From: Macrobrachium rosenbergii
Lineage: Eukaryota > Arthropoda > Malacostraca > Decapoda > Palaemonidae
Assembly: GCF_040412425.1 (NCBI RefSeq)
Contig: NC_089742.1
Span: 75,295,625-75,359,624, forward strand
Direction of reading: 5' to 3'
DNA length: 64,000 nucleotides
Shown here: positions 1 to 12,440 of the stretch, in pieces
Numbering within the stretch: the first letter of the stretch is position 1
Layout of the letters: every line of letters begins with the position of its first letter
Program-made: the position numbers and the translations under genes
Notes under the pieces: model-generated
Seen by the model: only the letters and a program-made list of their open reading frames with translations
Databases searched by the model: none
Told to the model about the DNA's origin: nothing

Positions 1-1378
1 CCTAAAACATATCCACCCACTCCATGATTCTGAAGATTATAAAGATGTGCTTTGTGATTTACTAAATTGAAAGCAATGCTATAATCTATTTGAATTACTC
101 TATACTCAAGACCCTTATCGAGGTTCTCTTACAAATGGCATGTCAATTACAAGGAGCATCGCAGGTACCTAACTGCTTCTGATATGCATATTGACTATCA
201 GCAAACAATCCTTTAGATTCCACATACTTATATAGTGGCTTAAAAATAAGTTTTTCTGCAACTTTGAAAAGCACAGGCAGAATAGAAATTAGCCTGTAGT
301 TACTGCAGTCTGTAGATATGCCACTCTTTAGAACAGGCATTGTATCGCTAAGCTTGTGCTCATCCACAAAGATACTATGTTGACATAAAAATCTATAGAA
401 TCTACTAACCTTGGGGGACAACACACCAGAAACTTTTTTAAAAAACAAATGGAAGAACCCATAAGGGTCTTCTCCACCTCAACTATCAAGATTGTCAAGA
501 ATTTTCTTAACATCCCTAGAGCAAAATGCAAATTTTGTAAAAATAGGTTCAAGATGACAAATATCAGGGAGAGAGACATCCTCAGCTGACTGCTTAGCTT
601 CAAGAGCTCTACGAAGCAGTTCAGCTTTTTCCTTAAGACCAGTAACCAATCTATCATCATCCGTTAGTAGTGGAGGAATGGAAGATGAGCCTGACCCAAA
701 GACAGACGATGGCAATTTGGTCCACCACAGATGAGGCTGAGTAATTCCTTCAAGTTTCCTCTTTAAATAATTGCTGTAATTTCTCTCAGCTATACGATAA
801 ACGAGACAACAAAAATGGTGTAATTTTCATGTGAATGATTTTGTCTTGTGTTGAATTTGGTCTGTTTGTTATGGTAAGCTCTTCTATATGTTATCAAACC
901 ATGGCTGGTCATTTGTCCTGAATTTAATTACCTTTCTAGGGACATACCTTACTAAAATAGGAATCAGCATTTCATTTAAGTTCTTCTTGGGATCAGGATC
1001 TGATGTAGCATCTGTAATATTAAGTGCCTGACATGCTTCAATAATGCAATCCCAATTGGCTCTAGATTTCAGCCAAACTGTTTTTCCAATGGTAGAAATA
1101 GGAATACAGTGATTAACAGATATATCCATCTCAATGTTACAGTGATCGGAAGTCCCTATATACCTGCAGACCTTGGACTTCACAATAGCCGGAACAACTG
1201 TGAATATGAGGTCTAATCTATTACCAGAAATATGGGTGGGTTCCTCAATTAGCTGGACAAAATCGGAGGATACACAAAACTCAAGAGTAGACCGGCCATG
1301 TTGATCTGTGGAATTTGATTCAAGCCATTCCCTGTGCTTAGCATTGTAGTCTCCACAAATAACGGGAAAGTTGATGTA
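1..1378 (-). mobile_element. Non-LTR retrotransposon (LINE) fragment, endonuclease to reverse transcriptase
   Basis: Read on the minus strand, this stretch encodes a broken LINE polyprotein that enters at its 5' side near 1,378 and runs off the left edge. At about 1,369-1,135 an endonuclease C-terminus is visible, with a CGDYNAKH segment and an SDHC motif, both hallmarks of the apurinic-type (EEP fold) endonuclease of LINEs. At 884-900 the linker reads RTNDQPWFDNI, a usual bridge to the RT. At 448-143 the RT palm begins (NYRLISILPVLFKVAEKL, then KGLFADSQYAYQK). The last 140 bases read IDYSIAFNLVNH, which is RT motif A with its catalytic Asp. Frames are interrupted between these blocks, so it is inactive. 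The clade is Jockey/CR1-like; I could not assign it further. Confidence 0.85.
884..1375 (-). pseudogene. LINE endonuclease domain remnant
   Basis: This is the C-terminal half of the retrotransposon endonuclease that nicks target DNA. The GDYN motif (metal binding) lies near 1,345 and SDHC (the catalytic His region) near 1,140. The N-terminal third is missing: similarity stops at about 1,378, where AT-rich sequence begins, as expected for 5' truncation during target-primed reverse transcription. The frame stays open from GDYN through SDHC to the PWFDN linker. Confidence 0.8.
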
Positions 1379-2128
1379 AAAACATTAATAATAATGATGA
1401 GGATGATGTTACTAATATCAATTCCAAATCAATTCAATTTTTAGTGTATCAATGAATTCCACAAAAATAACTTCGAGCAAAATATGTTACACAACCAAAT
1501 ATAGATGTACAGCAGTACTTTAAAATTTTCTATTTTTTTATTACAAAAAATTCTACAAGAAGTCATACAAATGTAGTAGTAAGTTTTATTTGGATGTTTT
1601 TCTAAAACTTATCTTTCAGTTAGATTTTTTATCTACTCTTTTTTTTTTTCCCTAGCTTCAACTAGAACTTTCATGGTACACAAAATTTCACAATAGCCTC
1701 ATTTCTGTCGATGATAGCGGATGAAGCCAACTGAAACCTGAAAAAAAGTCAGGCTCCAATGCTACTGGCACCCTACTGACAACACTCACTTGAACGTTTG
1801 TACTGTACTAATATAGCCCTTGAAAGCTTTCTACTAATATACAGCACACTTAAAAAGAAATAATTTAGGATAATTAATGATTATGACAATGCTTTAAGAG
1901 AGGTAATCCTGAACAATCCAAAAGGCTAAGGAAAGACTGTGAGCTATAAACTAGTCCGACGTAAGAAGTGAGATAGTCACTTGTGGCTTGGGGAACCATA
2001 TGCACATGTGGCAAGCTATCAGGAGCAAATCTTATTTTCTTCTACTGAGGGACTGATTACCTAGATTCATACAGATGTGCGAATAAGCTATGTTAAAAGT
2101 GATGAGCTTGTGATGATGATGATGATGA
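1379..2128. other. AT-rich noncoding sequence, ending in a (GAT)n tract
   Basis: I see no recognisable coding block or RNA gene here. A short ATG/GAT trinucleotide tract lies at about 2,111-2,134. Confidence 0.6.
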
Positions 2129-2362
2129 TGACGATTTATGGAAATTTGGCTATAAAGCCAAGCACTGGGGCACTTTCAGCCATTCAGTAGTGTTTGGACA
2201 GCAAGATTAAAGAATGGAAGACGACCTGAGGTACGGTAAAAGGCTAAAAAGTGGATGCAGCTAGGGGTTTGAAGGGATGCTGCAAACAACCTTTAGTAAG
2301 GCCTACAATACACAACATGAGGTGTACTGACAGCACTAACCCTTTTTGCAGGATGGGCTTGT
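2129..2362 (+). repeat. Interspersed repeat family R1, copy 1
   Basis: About 230 bp share an ordered series of blocks with 7,655-7,905: a 'gccaagcactgggg' type start, a 'gaagggatgctg' block, an 'agtaaggcctac' block and a 'tgcactaac' block. The phrases match a short repeat I associate with decapod genomes from memory. It has no coding capacity. It could be a SINE or a MITE; no clear tRNA-like head or terminal inverted repeat was found. Confidence 0.6.
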
Positions 2363-3168
2363 GATGAAAATTTACCATTTTCCTCTGAACCACCAGTTAG
2401 GTATCAATTTTGTATTTTAAATCATTTTGAACTTGGGCTTAATTACATTTTACACAATACACTGTACAGATCTCTCTCTATATATATATTGTTAATAATT
2501 CACACTTCTTTTAGTATGGCTGCCTCCACACTTGCACATGACAGGTACACAGGTAGGTGGCATGTGTGGCACAAAATGAATCCAGTAAGTCGAATGTTAA
2601 ATTAAACTGTTGAGTAATCTTATAAAAGTTTAACTTCTTATTTACTGAGTTGCTTGGTCAGGATATATCATCTTTATTAAGCAGCTGTTAGTTCACAACA
2701 AGAGAAGAGAAATATGGAGCTAACTTGACATTTACATAAAACACACACACACAAAGTAAAGTTCACAGAATTATCACTAGCCAAATATCAATTTGAAAAT
2801 ATTCTCTCGGGAAACAGACATAATGGTATTGGGCACAATGCAGGTAGATACGGGACTATGACTATATTTTCTCCTGACAAAGTGTGATGAAAATTGAATG
2901 TCATAAGCATCAAAATATGAGGCATTCTTAGTGGTGGATGTATCACTCACAACAACTTATTTGAGCTGAGATTCAGTACAATAATAAATTCTCCACATGG
3001 CCAAACCACATTCAAGAATATTCAGCAAGACTTACATCAATACAATACTGATATATTTATTTTATAAAGTGTCCTGTGCCACTGCCGTGAAAAATCATAC
3101 CAACACATTCAATTTCTGTCAGGTACCCCATATTTACTCGTTCCACTTATCATACTCCTAAATTGTAC
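2363..3168. other. Noncoding AT-rich stretch
   Basis: I see only simple-sequence tracts, a short (TA)n near 2,480 and a short (CA)n near 2,742. No protein-like frame is present. Confidence 0.6.
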
Positions 3169-3170
3169 TA

Positions 3171-3480
3171 CAAGCAGTCCCTAGTTAACAACTAGGGTTC
3201 TGTTCCCGGCCGAGTGCCCATAACCAGAACACCACAATAATTACAGTAATAAATGGCATTTACAACACTGTAAGCGCTGACTGGCACTGATAAACAGCTT
3301 ACCGACGCCGAAAGTCGCTTCCCAACGCTGATAAACTACCTACTGGTACCAATAAACCACCTACTGATGTCGATAAACTGCTTACCGGCACCAAAAATCT
3401 GGTTAATGATGTCTTTAGCCAAGTGTCACAAAACCGAAACATCGTTAACCAATGCTGCTGATAAGCCGGGACTGACAAGG
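3171..3480. mobile_element. Tigger/pogo-type MITE with TA flanks
   Basis: This ~310 bp non-autonomous element starts CAAGCAGTCCCTAG after a TA at 3,169-3,170. It ends in the inverted form (GGGACTGACAAGG) followed by TA at 3,481-3,482. The terminal CAGTCCC core is shared with the better-preserved MITE at 27,544-27,837. The interior carries repeated 'gataaac..cttac' units. A TA target duplication and CAG-type ends fit the Tc1/mariner/pogo superfamily, which also left a transposase remnant at 24.6-25.3 kb. Confidence 0.68.
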
Positions 3481-3549
3481 TAGATTGTTCATCTACACTA
3501 CTGAGATGTTAATTTGCGAGTCAATTATTACTATTATTCAGAAGATAAA

Positions 3550-4265
3550 ACCTATTCATATGGAACAAGCTCACAGGGAAATAGTATTAGAGTGGTAACA
3601 TATTGCATCTTCTCTTGAACTTCTGAAGTCCAATTGCATGACATCCTCTGGGAGGCTGTTCCACAGTCCAACAGTGTGAGGAATAAAGGATCTCTGGAAC
3701 TGACAAGTTTGACAGCAAGGCACATTTACTGTATATTGGTGCTGCTGTTCAGTGAATCTGGTTGCTCTCAACAGATAAAAGGGATTAGGGATCAATTGAG
3801 AATATGAAAGATCTGTTGAAATACAACTTATGAAAAAGTGACAAACGAGACCATCTGTCAATGGTCCAAGTCATAACTGCTACTATTAGGAAACAGAAAC
3901 CCTACCACCACGAACCATTCCATCCAAAAGAGATAAATCTCCAGCAGAATCAGACATCCATACCAGGGAACAGTATTCTAGTAAAGGAAGCACTAACGAC
4001 CTAAAACAGGTTGTACTGATTTTATCACTGTTATAAATATATGAGGCCTTACAAATAATACCTAACTTTTGTGTGGCATTTGCTGAAACTTTCATTATGT
4101 TTCTCAAAAGTTATATGTGAGTAAAAAGTTACACCCAGAATAGTTAAAGCTTCAGACTCATTCAGCAAAGTTCCATCCACCTGAAGAGGAGGATGGGGTG
4201 GGAAATCTATACGAGATCTGCTAATCATAAGTGTTCTTGTTTTAGAAGGGTTCAAGCCTGAGATA
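3550..4265 (-). mobile_element. LINE fragment, RT thumb to C-terminal domain
   Basis: Minus-strand blocks read in the order expected of a LINE 3' half. First comes MNPSKTRTLMISRSR followed by LTILGVTF (RT thumb, 4,255-4,120). Next is ATQKLGIICKASYIYNSD, then LVLPLLEYCSLVW (4,080-3,920). Last is QRSFIPHTVGLWNSLPEDV near 3,690, the conserved C-terminal tail. Two frame changes separate the blocks. The style matches the fragment at 1-1,378, but in minus-strand order this 3' part lies upstream of that 5' part, so the two come from separate copies or a rearrangement. Confidence 0.85.
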
Positions 4266-4377
4266 AAAGCAAACTCTAGCTACAGTAGAGAAAATAAAAA
4301 GTATGTTGCCTGAAGATTTTGCTTCAAAGTCTATGTGGCAAAAAACTAAGAATCTACTGTACTTTATGAAAATGCCC

Positions 4378-5114
4378 ACAGTCATACTCCGAACTTACGT
4401 GAGGTTAGGTTCCAGAACTCCTTGCTCAAGGCGATTTTTCACGTAAGTTTGGCAAGGTCCCTAAAAATGCTAATAAATGCTTATTTCTAGAGTTTAAACA
4501 CTAAATATGACCGTAATCATAATCATGCTCGCAAAGTATTTTAAATGAAATTAAAGTTACTGTAATATCATTTAAAAGTCAACTTAATACATTACCCTTA
4601 AAAAAAGAAATAAATAGTTGAAACAAAAATAGAGAGCTGGAAGAGAATTTCTTTCTCCCCTTCCGACCGATCTATTTTTAGAAGTCTTCTCATCCTCATT
4701 TTTATGAACTTCTTTATTCTACATCTTTTTATCTTTGTTCTGAAATGCTTTTTCCTGAACAAACAGTGTTTTTTTATTTGGACTAATACAACTCTTGCCA
4801 CACAGGTAAAATGAGATCATTTACACTTCTACTGTAGGTGGTAATGAGGTAAAATGAGATCAATTTACTTCGTAGGTGGTACAGGCAAAATGAGATCAAT
4901 TTAAACTATCTACTGTACAGGTAAAGACGTACAGAGAAATAATGAGTTGTAAAAATGAGCACTAATTACGAGAGAGAGAGAGAGAGAGAGAGAGATTGTC
5001 CTTACTTAAGAGAGGGAATCAATTATTACGGAGACAGAGAGAATACCACAAGAGAGAGAGAGAGAGAGAGAGAGTTGTCCTTACTTAAAATATAGTTAAA
5101 TTATTTGTGAATTT

Positions 5115-5145
<31 letters not shown>

Positions 5146-5196
5146 TTATTCTTATGTTAGATATCAAAAGAGGGGGAAATTCATGATTTGTGAAGG

Positions 5197-5290
<94 letters not shown>

Positions 5291-5364
5291 ACTTTGTCCT
5301 TACTTGAAATATCTAGTTAAATTATTTATAGAAATGTATAAATTTTATAATTACAGTTAATTAT

Positions 5365-5425
<61 letters not shown>

Positions 5426-5634
5426 ATTTGTATTATTTACACATAAAAGCTTGAAAACTTATAAATTATATAAGAATGTAAACAAACAGTTTTGCAGGGT
5501 TTCTCGAGGATTCGCAAATGTCGCGTCTGAAAAAATCCCGTATGACAATTGGTTAGGTTCCAATGAAAAGCTCACGTGTCTGTGAATTTGCGCAACTCGA
5601 ATCATGTAAGGTTGAGGTATTACTGTACAACACT
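4378..5634. mobile_element. Probable MITE expanded by (GA)n arrays
   Basis: The two ends are imperfect inverted repeats. The left end (4,378-4,405) reads ACAGTCATACTCCGAACTTA and the inverted right end (5,634-5,608) reads ACAGTAATACCTCAACCTTA. Just inside, both ends carry a 'ttggttcc/aggttcc' block in opposite orientation. A TA follows the right end; the left flank has lost it. Five (GA)n tracts fill the interior. This fits an old Tc1/pogo-like MITE, but the end boundaries are approximate. Confidence 0.5.
4970..5423. repeat. Five (GA)n tracts separated by related spacers
   Basis: (GA)n runs lie at 4,970-4,995, 5,050-5,074, 5,119-5,145, 5,200-5,288 and 5,369-5,423. Several spacers share the words 'ttgtccttactta' and 'atagttaaattattt', so this is a higher-order array (GA tract plus AT-rich spacer) and not five independent microsatellites. 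Confidence 0.9.
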
Positions 5635-5639
5635 GCAAA

Positions 5640-7650
5640 ATTCTTATTTTCTTCAGGCAGATAACTCAAGTAACTGAATGTCTATATGTAACAAAAATCT
5701 CAACATTCTACAAATGAACCTAACAGACTTTGAGACTTCTATGGCTAAACTATAGTGCCAATGACCAGACAAGCTTAGGTAGGTACAAGATATCTAACTA
5801 AATTGATCTGGATGAAATGACTAGTTTGAGTGGGTACTATTTAGTAGTGTATAATGAGGCAAGAGAGAAAGGGATTCCATTAAGCAATGTGTATGAACAA
5901 AGGAGATAAGTGAATCAGGTTAAAAGATGTGTAAAGTATCTCTTGTATACCCTTGGTAAGTGCTTATGTGTCTATTGAGACACTTCCTTGATGTATAAAT
6001 AGTGACTCATAGGTAAAAACTTAACATTATGTGCTACTTATACTATGTGCTCTTATACTATGGAACATTTTCATCTTGTGCACCATTTGCAATTATTGTG
6101 TAAATGATTTTTTCTACATCTGCATTCCTTGATTAGCCAGCATTATGTCCCCATTGGTCTTTCTTCCTTCATAGTGTATTTAAATACATTTTTACAAAAC
6201 AGACTTATATTTTTCCTACACTAAACCACTAACCAGGTGCACTATAAATTCTTTATCAGAACCCAGTGCTAGTTTAAGTGCACTAAGATGTGCCTTAAAA
6301 CTGTCTATTGCCGATATGACTCCAAATTCCTAAACCACTTCACCATTGACAGATTTTACAAGTAATCCTGATTGACAAAATTAGTATCTCCTTCAAAATA
6401 TGACAAAAGATGCAAACGAAACTAATAAATTTTACCTCAATAAAATATCAACCAAAGGCCTTTTAAAAAGACTGTACATGCATGAAAATTTTTTCAATAA
6501 ATATCTGCTATAAAAAAGGAACTACAATACACTCTAATTTACCTGTGGAAGGGTGGTTACACCAACAAGGTACATAGGATGAAGGATCTAACACTCTTCG
6601 TGGGGCTTCAGGGGAGTAAGAACAATTCGTGGGTCCTCCTCTAGAATACGTTCAGTGTCATCGCTGTCAAAGAGCAGGTAATACGGGGATCAATTTATAA
6701 TTAACCAACATACTCCTTAGGACACCTTAGTACAGTATCACAGTTATTGCTAAGAAGACAAATCTACGAGGAAAGATAGGCAAAAAACAAATTATAACTA
6801 CTTCCAAACAAGGACAGAAGGTTGCTATTATACCAGTACTTGAGACTTCAGTTGAACCTATAGAGAACAGTAGTCTGTAATTTAAATTTATTTAACTATA
6901 CAAAATTAGGAGTATTATTCATAATGGTAACTGTCATTCTTTATTTACATTGGTAAAAAAAATAAAAAAATGAAAAAACATTTTGCAAATAATTAATAAA
7001 TGAAAAAAATTAATACTATGGGCATATATCAAGAATAAATCTACTGGAAATCTATTTAGTAAATGTAATAGGATATAATGCATGAATGACCTCTATTACA
7101 CACAGTACATGAAACTTTTCCAACTTATGTTAAGACCTTCATTTAGGAATGTAGCCCAGTGGTAAATGGAGAACAGTCGATTCCTATTACGGCAAATAAC
7201 AAAACATCTTATATTTTGAAGACATTCAGTGTTGCTTTCCAGGAGCTATAAACTTTTGACAGAAGGTTTAAAAGGCCATTCTAGTTCAAAATTGCCTGTA
7301 AGCTACAAAATTACATAGGAACTGTTCAGAATATTCAAAAGCACTCATTTGCATGAAAACAGTTTTTGATGGAACACTTAACAAGTAAGTATTGTTAATG
7401 TTTGCATGAAGCTGGCAAAATCACTTGGCAACTAAGCGACAGACATGGTAATACTGACTATATGTCAGTATGCTGATTACATGGAATGAGAGGGCACAAC
7501 ATCAAAATTCTCTAAAACACTTTAATATACAGCTTATATGAGGAAAAATGTTTTACAACATACTTCCTTTTAAGGAATCAATTGATGGTTTAGAGGACCT
7601 TCACCATCAGGTAAGTTATTACATAAGATTTTCCCTTACGGGGTAAAGAC
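5640..7650. other. Noncoding AT-rich stretch without recognisable genes
   Basis: About 2 kb with no long frame, no RNA gene and no repeat family that I recognise. Confidence 0.55.
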
Positions 7651-7654
7651 ATGA

Positions 7655-7910
7655 AGTGGAATGGAATTTAAAATTTTGGACAGAGGCCATGTGCTGGGAC
7701 CTATGAGGTTTTTCAACACTGAAAGCCAAATTGAGAGTAAAAAGGTTTTAAAGGTGTAACAGGAGGAAAACCTTGCAGTTTACACTATGAAACAATTAAG
7801 AAGGGGTGGAAAGTAAGATGGATAGGGCTGAAGGGATGCTGAAAAGAGCCTCAAGTAATGCCTACTTCACAGTGCACTAACAAGATGTTGGGGTGGTTTA
7901 CGACATGAAA
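7655..7910 (+). repeat. Interspersed repeat family R1, copy 2
   Basis: It shares the block order with 2,129-2,362: 'ccatgtgctgggac', then 'gctgaagggatgctg', 'caagtaatgcctac' and 'tgcactaac'. Identity between the copies is moderate, so both are old. Confidence 0.6.
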
Positions 7911-7924
7911 TTTGTCTCCCCTCT

Positions 7925-8385
7925 CTTCTGTGTTGTGTACTTGCTGATCGAATTCTAATCTAGCCTGTCTTCATCTACACCTTTTCAATGATTTCTTTGC
8001 CCTTCTTACTGGCTTTTGTCCTACTTTCATATCTACTAGTATTTTGACTAACCATTCCTAAACCTTTCTAGTCACTTGTCCAAATATTCTCATGTCTTTC
8101 TACCACCCTTTCTCTCCACAACAAGACCTTCCCACCATCCTTAGGCAATAATTTTTAGCATTCTATACTCACACGTTTTCAAAACCTTCATTTTCCTTTG
8201 TAGCACATATATCTCTGCAGCATAACGGGATACTCTTATATACCAAAAAGAAAAGCATCTCTTTCTACTTCATCCATGCTCTTCCTACTTTTTCTTGGTT
8301 CCCTCTTAATACCTGCTTCACACAGTCCAGCATTCTTCCCAGGTAACTATGTTTTATAAGATCTGACCTTCCCTGTAGCATATTA
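7925..8385 (-). mobile_element. RTE-like LINE remnant, C-terminal RT region
   Basis: On the minus strand the phrases YLGRMLDCV, then VGRAWMK, then KSIPL, then VLQRKMKVLKTCEYRMLKIIA, then VGQKPVRRAKKSLKRC appear in the order of the C-terminal part of RTE-type RTs in invertebrate genomes (family pattern: YLG..L, W.KWRE, YG.E.W.L, E.R.LR.I.G, G.RP.GRPKK.W). There are several stops and frame changes. This rests on pattern memory of the family, not on an alignment. Confidence 0.55.
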
Positions 8386-9030
8386 TTCCCCCTCCTTCTC
8401 TTCCCTTTTGCTGCTCCTGTACATTTTGGGCATCAAAATCTCTTATTCCCGAAAGGGTCTTCGGAGAGAATGTAAGACTTATAAAAAGTACTTTTTGTAC
8501 CATCTCTTGATTCTACTATTTAAAAAAAACACTCATTCCAAGAGACACGATCAAAATATAACACAAGTTATATACAACTAAACATTACTGGTATTCTGAA
8601 AAACACAAAACACCTCCACCAATAAAAGGTAATCATGAAACAGTGGTTCCTATATTACAAAAAATGGTATAAAACTGACATACCAACATCAATCTGATGT
8701 ATGAAGTGCAGTGACAAAGTATACACTGCTTCTATCAGTTAATAAAAAGAACAAGCTATAAGACCTTTCAAAACATTTTAGTTATCACTGCAAATATCTC
8801 TAGCATAAGAAACAGCAAGAACATCCATACGAGTATTATCAAATCTCCCTCCCAAAAGAATTAGTAGGCCCTAAGTAAAGCTGCAGTCACAATGCGCAAT
8901 TCATGGTTCTGAGAAGACGAAAGGGCACCCCATGACAAGAACTAATGCCCTATGCTGATAACCCTTCTCAACCAACAAAGATGGCATCTTTGGGGACAAT
9001 AGCAAAAATCTTCAAACTGATGTTACGAGA

Positions 9031-9122
9031 AGAACTGTTGCCCATTAAGCTTTCAGACATAACCCAAAAGGTTTTTTATTTACAAACCTTTTGGGTTATG
9101 TCTGTAAATAAAAAACAGTTCT
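9031..9122. repeat. Compound inverted repeat of A-B-A'-B' order
   Basis: Arm A (9,055-9,074) is an exact 20-bp inverted match to A' (9,084-9,103). Segment B (9,071-9,084) is an exact 14-bp inverted match to B' (9,103-9,116). Outside these, 9,031-9,039 pairs with 9,114-9,122. Because the order is A-B-A'-B', the helices interleave as in an H-type pseudoknot if transcribed. Confidence 0.9.
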
Positions 9123-9124
9123 AT

Positions 9125-10690
9125 GATCAGGTCATTAAGCACAAATGATGAGGAAAAATCTCATTCAACCTATTTCGGATACATCTCTTCTGAATGAAGT
9201 ATGAAGCAATATCATGCTCAAACTCAATACTAATCATGTGGACCCAAAATGGGGATAAACAGGCAGCAGAACACATGAAATCATAACTCTAAAGAACTGT
9301 GGGTTCCTTAACCACTCAAGTAAACTTTTTTGTCAACATCACCTACTGTCTTAACACACAAAAAACTGAGGTTGAACATGACCACTCTTTGTCTTGGCAA
9401 GAGGTTCCCTTAGATATAGTTATCTTGAGGACACCCTGAGGCAACAGAATTCTGTCACAAATCTCTACCAGCATGATGGTAACAACAGTCAAAAGCAAAT
9501 CTACCTGACTAAACAGCCCAGAAAAGCCTCAATTGCTGGAAATGACAAGACACTGCTCAAGAAACTCTCTCTTCCAGATACAAAATAAATGACCAAGTAC
9601 AATATAACTATAAAATGCTGTATTAGAATCAAAAGATTACAGCACACTAATACAAAAATAAAGCAGTAAGGGAGATGCAAAAGACTGGACACTGTACAAT
9701 CTAACAATGTTAACATTAGAAACAAAACAAAAAAAACACAAACAAACAGGCAAAAGGCCAATGATACTTCAATATGAAAGAAAGGAAACACAAAATTTCA
9801 GCGAAATCTTGCTAATCCAGACTAATTTGACGAAAGTCATCTCTGAATATGTTGATGTGTAAGATAACCCAGGCTGCTTATGTTCCTGTTGCCTGCACCA
9901 ACCCAAAACTATTACCAAACATGTCAAAAAGATACAAAATGCGATGTATTTTTCTGTAACTTACCAAAACAAAATAATCTTTCTACCCCAGCCTAACCTG
10001 AGTTCGAGCATTCTAAACCTACCTACCTTTATTTGTGATGGCACGTTACAATAACTGTATCAACACTTGAAGCTGTATGTTGAATCATTACATAAAACTG
10101 CTATTATTTATTTCTAAAAATAAATAGGATCAACCTCCATCAGAAACAAAATTATTATAATGCAAATGCCATAAGACTTTATTTAAATTACATTATGCTT
10201 CTCAGGACACTAAACATTTTGTACAATTGTTTTAGATTGGCTGTTAATTGCAAAAAACAGTATTATGCAATCACTAAACATATTCCCCTGCAATACAGGC
10301 TATCTCTGCCAGGTTGTCACCTTTGTCTCTCTCACTAATTTAGATCCATTAACCATTTACTGCCTTGTCTCTGTGGACATGGAAATCCAAGTAACAACAA
10401 TCTTCAGCAATGAAGACTGGAAAGTCTCTACTACATAAGCTCAGTCCTGAACTTCATATTGCTCACTTCACTCGAACTTTGTGTGAAAACTGGTTAACAG
10501 CCTTAAGTGAAAAGACTTGCTATAAAAACACATTCTGTTTCATTACAATCCTATTAACCATACATAACCCTTGTATAAATTCAGGAGGGAGGGCAAAGTA
10601 ATTATAACTTCTGAGGTGAACCTTGTAATTGCAAGATCAGAGGACTGAAGACGAATACCCTAGAGGACTGACACTGAATAAGGTTAAATG
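9125..10690. other. Noncoding stretch, nothing recognisable
   Basis: The short frames here show no domain, splice-site pairing or similarity that I recognise. Confidence 0.5.
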
Positions 10691-10699
10691 CCAACCTCC

Positions 10700-12440
10700 A
10701 GGAATATAAAGGCTATCTGCTGCAAAACGCTGGAGAATGAGGCTGAGCACTTACCCACAACATGAGGTGTGAAGATAGGCATCCAAGACAATCATGCCAT
10801 TTAAGAGTGCAGAGACGATATGACAAAGTTCCTATGAAGATAGAGGAACAAGTTCCTTCCTCATTGGTAACAAGACCTAAAAGAACAATCAGCTGCCTTG
10901 AGAATGCATCTAAATAAGAGATTAATGAATCCAAATACTGTAGGAGATTAATAAAAGTTGAGTGGCATGTCCATATTTATGCCCGAAGGATAGCAAGAAG
11001 CTCCAAATTGTACTTAAAAGAAACTAGGAGAGAGCATGTACTCGTGGGAGTTCACCTTTAGCTGCATGACATAAATGTCTGAAACAACCTGATGGGAGAT
11101 AGGAGGAGTGCAGAATTTCTGAGTTCATTCCAAATACTGTATATACTAAGCATCCTAACAGGGAAAAATAGAGTCCACACCACTAAAAACACCATGGGAA
11201 AGGTAGGAGTAGCAAAAGGAGAGACCATTTAGTCTGGAAGACTGCATTTTGACAATGAAATTAAGAGGGACACAAAGACCAAAGGATGTACAATTTTCTT
11301 ACTGGGCAGCATTCGAGATGAAGCATAAAACGACTGGACCCATTGTTTGTGATGGATGGTGACTGGTCCATACAGACTAGGACACGTACCGTGTAAAGGC
11401 GGCCTGTGACAAGCACCCCAGACATTGAAATGGGCAAAGAATGTGACCAGTTTTGTACAAAGGTGACTAAAGCTGCTCACCATGGTGGACACTGACCAGT
11501 TTGGATAGGCTTAGGCTAGTACTGGGCATTGTAGGCAGATGTTGTTTACATGCATTTGTGACCATGCCAAAAACCAGTTCTGAGGAACTGGGATGATTGG
11601 GGGCAAGGAAGGTGCAAACTCCCTCTGTAGTGACTCCAGAGAAGCACAGCTACAGAGCAGGTTCCAAGTTGGCCCCCCCCCCCCTTCTCTTAAATTCCTG
11701 AGCAGGTGATTGGTCCCAGCATGCTCATAACCTGAGCCATCAGCCTTCCATCTGGAGCTCTGGCCCCACAAGCCCTCAACCTGCAGCACTGATACCACAA
11801 ATGGGAGAGATGACTGTTGCTACCCTTCAAGGAAGCGTAGTGCCCATAGGATGTCCCGTGGGAACTACTAAGATGAGGACTTCTGAGCCTTCTTCTCCCC
11901 CTTCAACAGTTCAGGGACAAAGAAGGTGTGGAGATGGAAAAGTAACAGTATCAGTGTCAGAAGCATCAAAAGGATCTTTAACAGGAGCAGCAGCTGCAGA
12001 GGAAGGCTTCCCAACCAAATCTAACGATGACCAAGGAGCTTTCAGTAACTTCCTGGACTCTAAAGGAAGCTTCAGATCCCGGTCTAGCATTGCAGAAGTA
12101 GGGGCAATGGGGTAGGGAGCTTGTCAATGAGTGAGCAGGGGACATCCACCAACAGCCAGCCTATTCCACTGCTAGAGAGGGGGAAGGGCAGCAGCCTATA
12201 CTGCCTGCTGAATCCCTAAAGATGTCTAAATGAGGGAATTCTAGTTTCTCACACCACTCAGTATTCTCCTTGCCGTATTAAGTCCCTGGAACACTCTTGC
12301 CACCAACAAAAACAAGGCATGGGATAAAAATTCATGGGTGATATAAACTCAGCACATAGGCCAATGCTCAAGGCACCTAGACTTAATGAGTACAGCAACA
12401 AAATATAAAAAATAAATAAAAATATAAAAAGATATTACCA
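10700..12440 (-). pseudogene. Degenerate retroelement-like coding debris, unassigned
   Basis: This block is less AT-rich than its surroundings. It has runs of open minus-strand frame that switch often, such as RREFAPSLPPIIPVPQNW near 11,600 and EKLEFPHLDIFRDSAGS near 12,215. Proline/serine-rich stretches resemble the gag region of the DIRS elements at 31-38 kb. No catalytic motif was found, so the assignment to a DIRS gag is a guess. A homopolymer C tract lies near 11,675. Confidence 0.35.
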
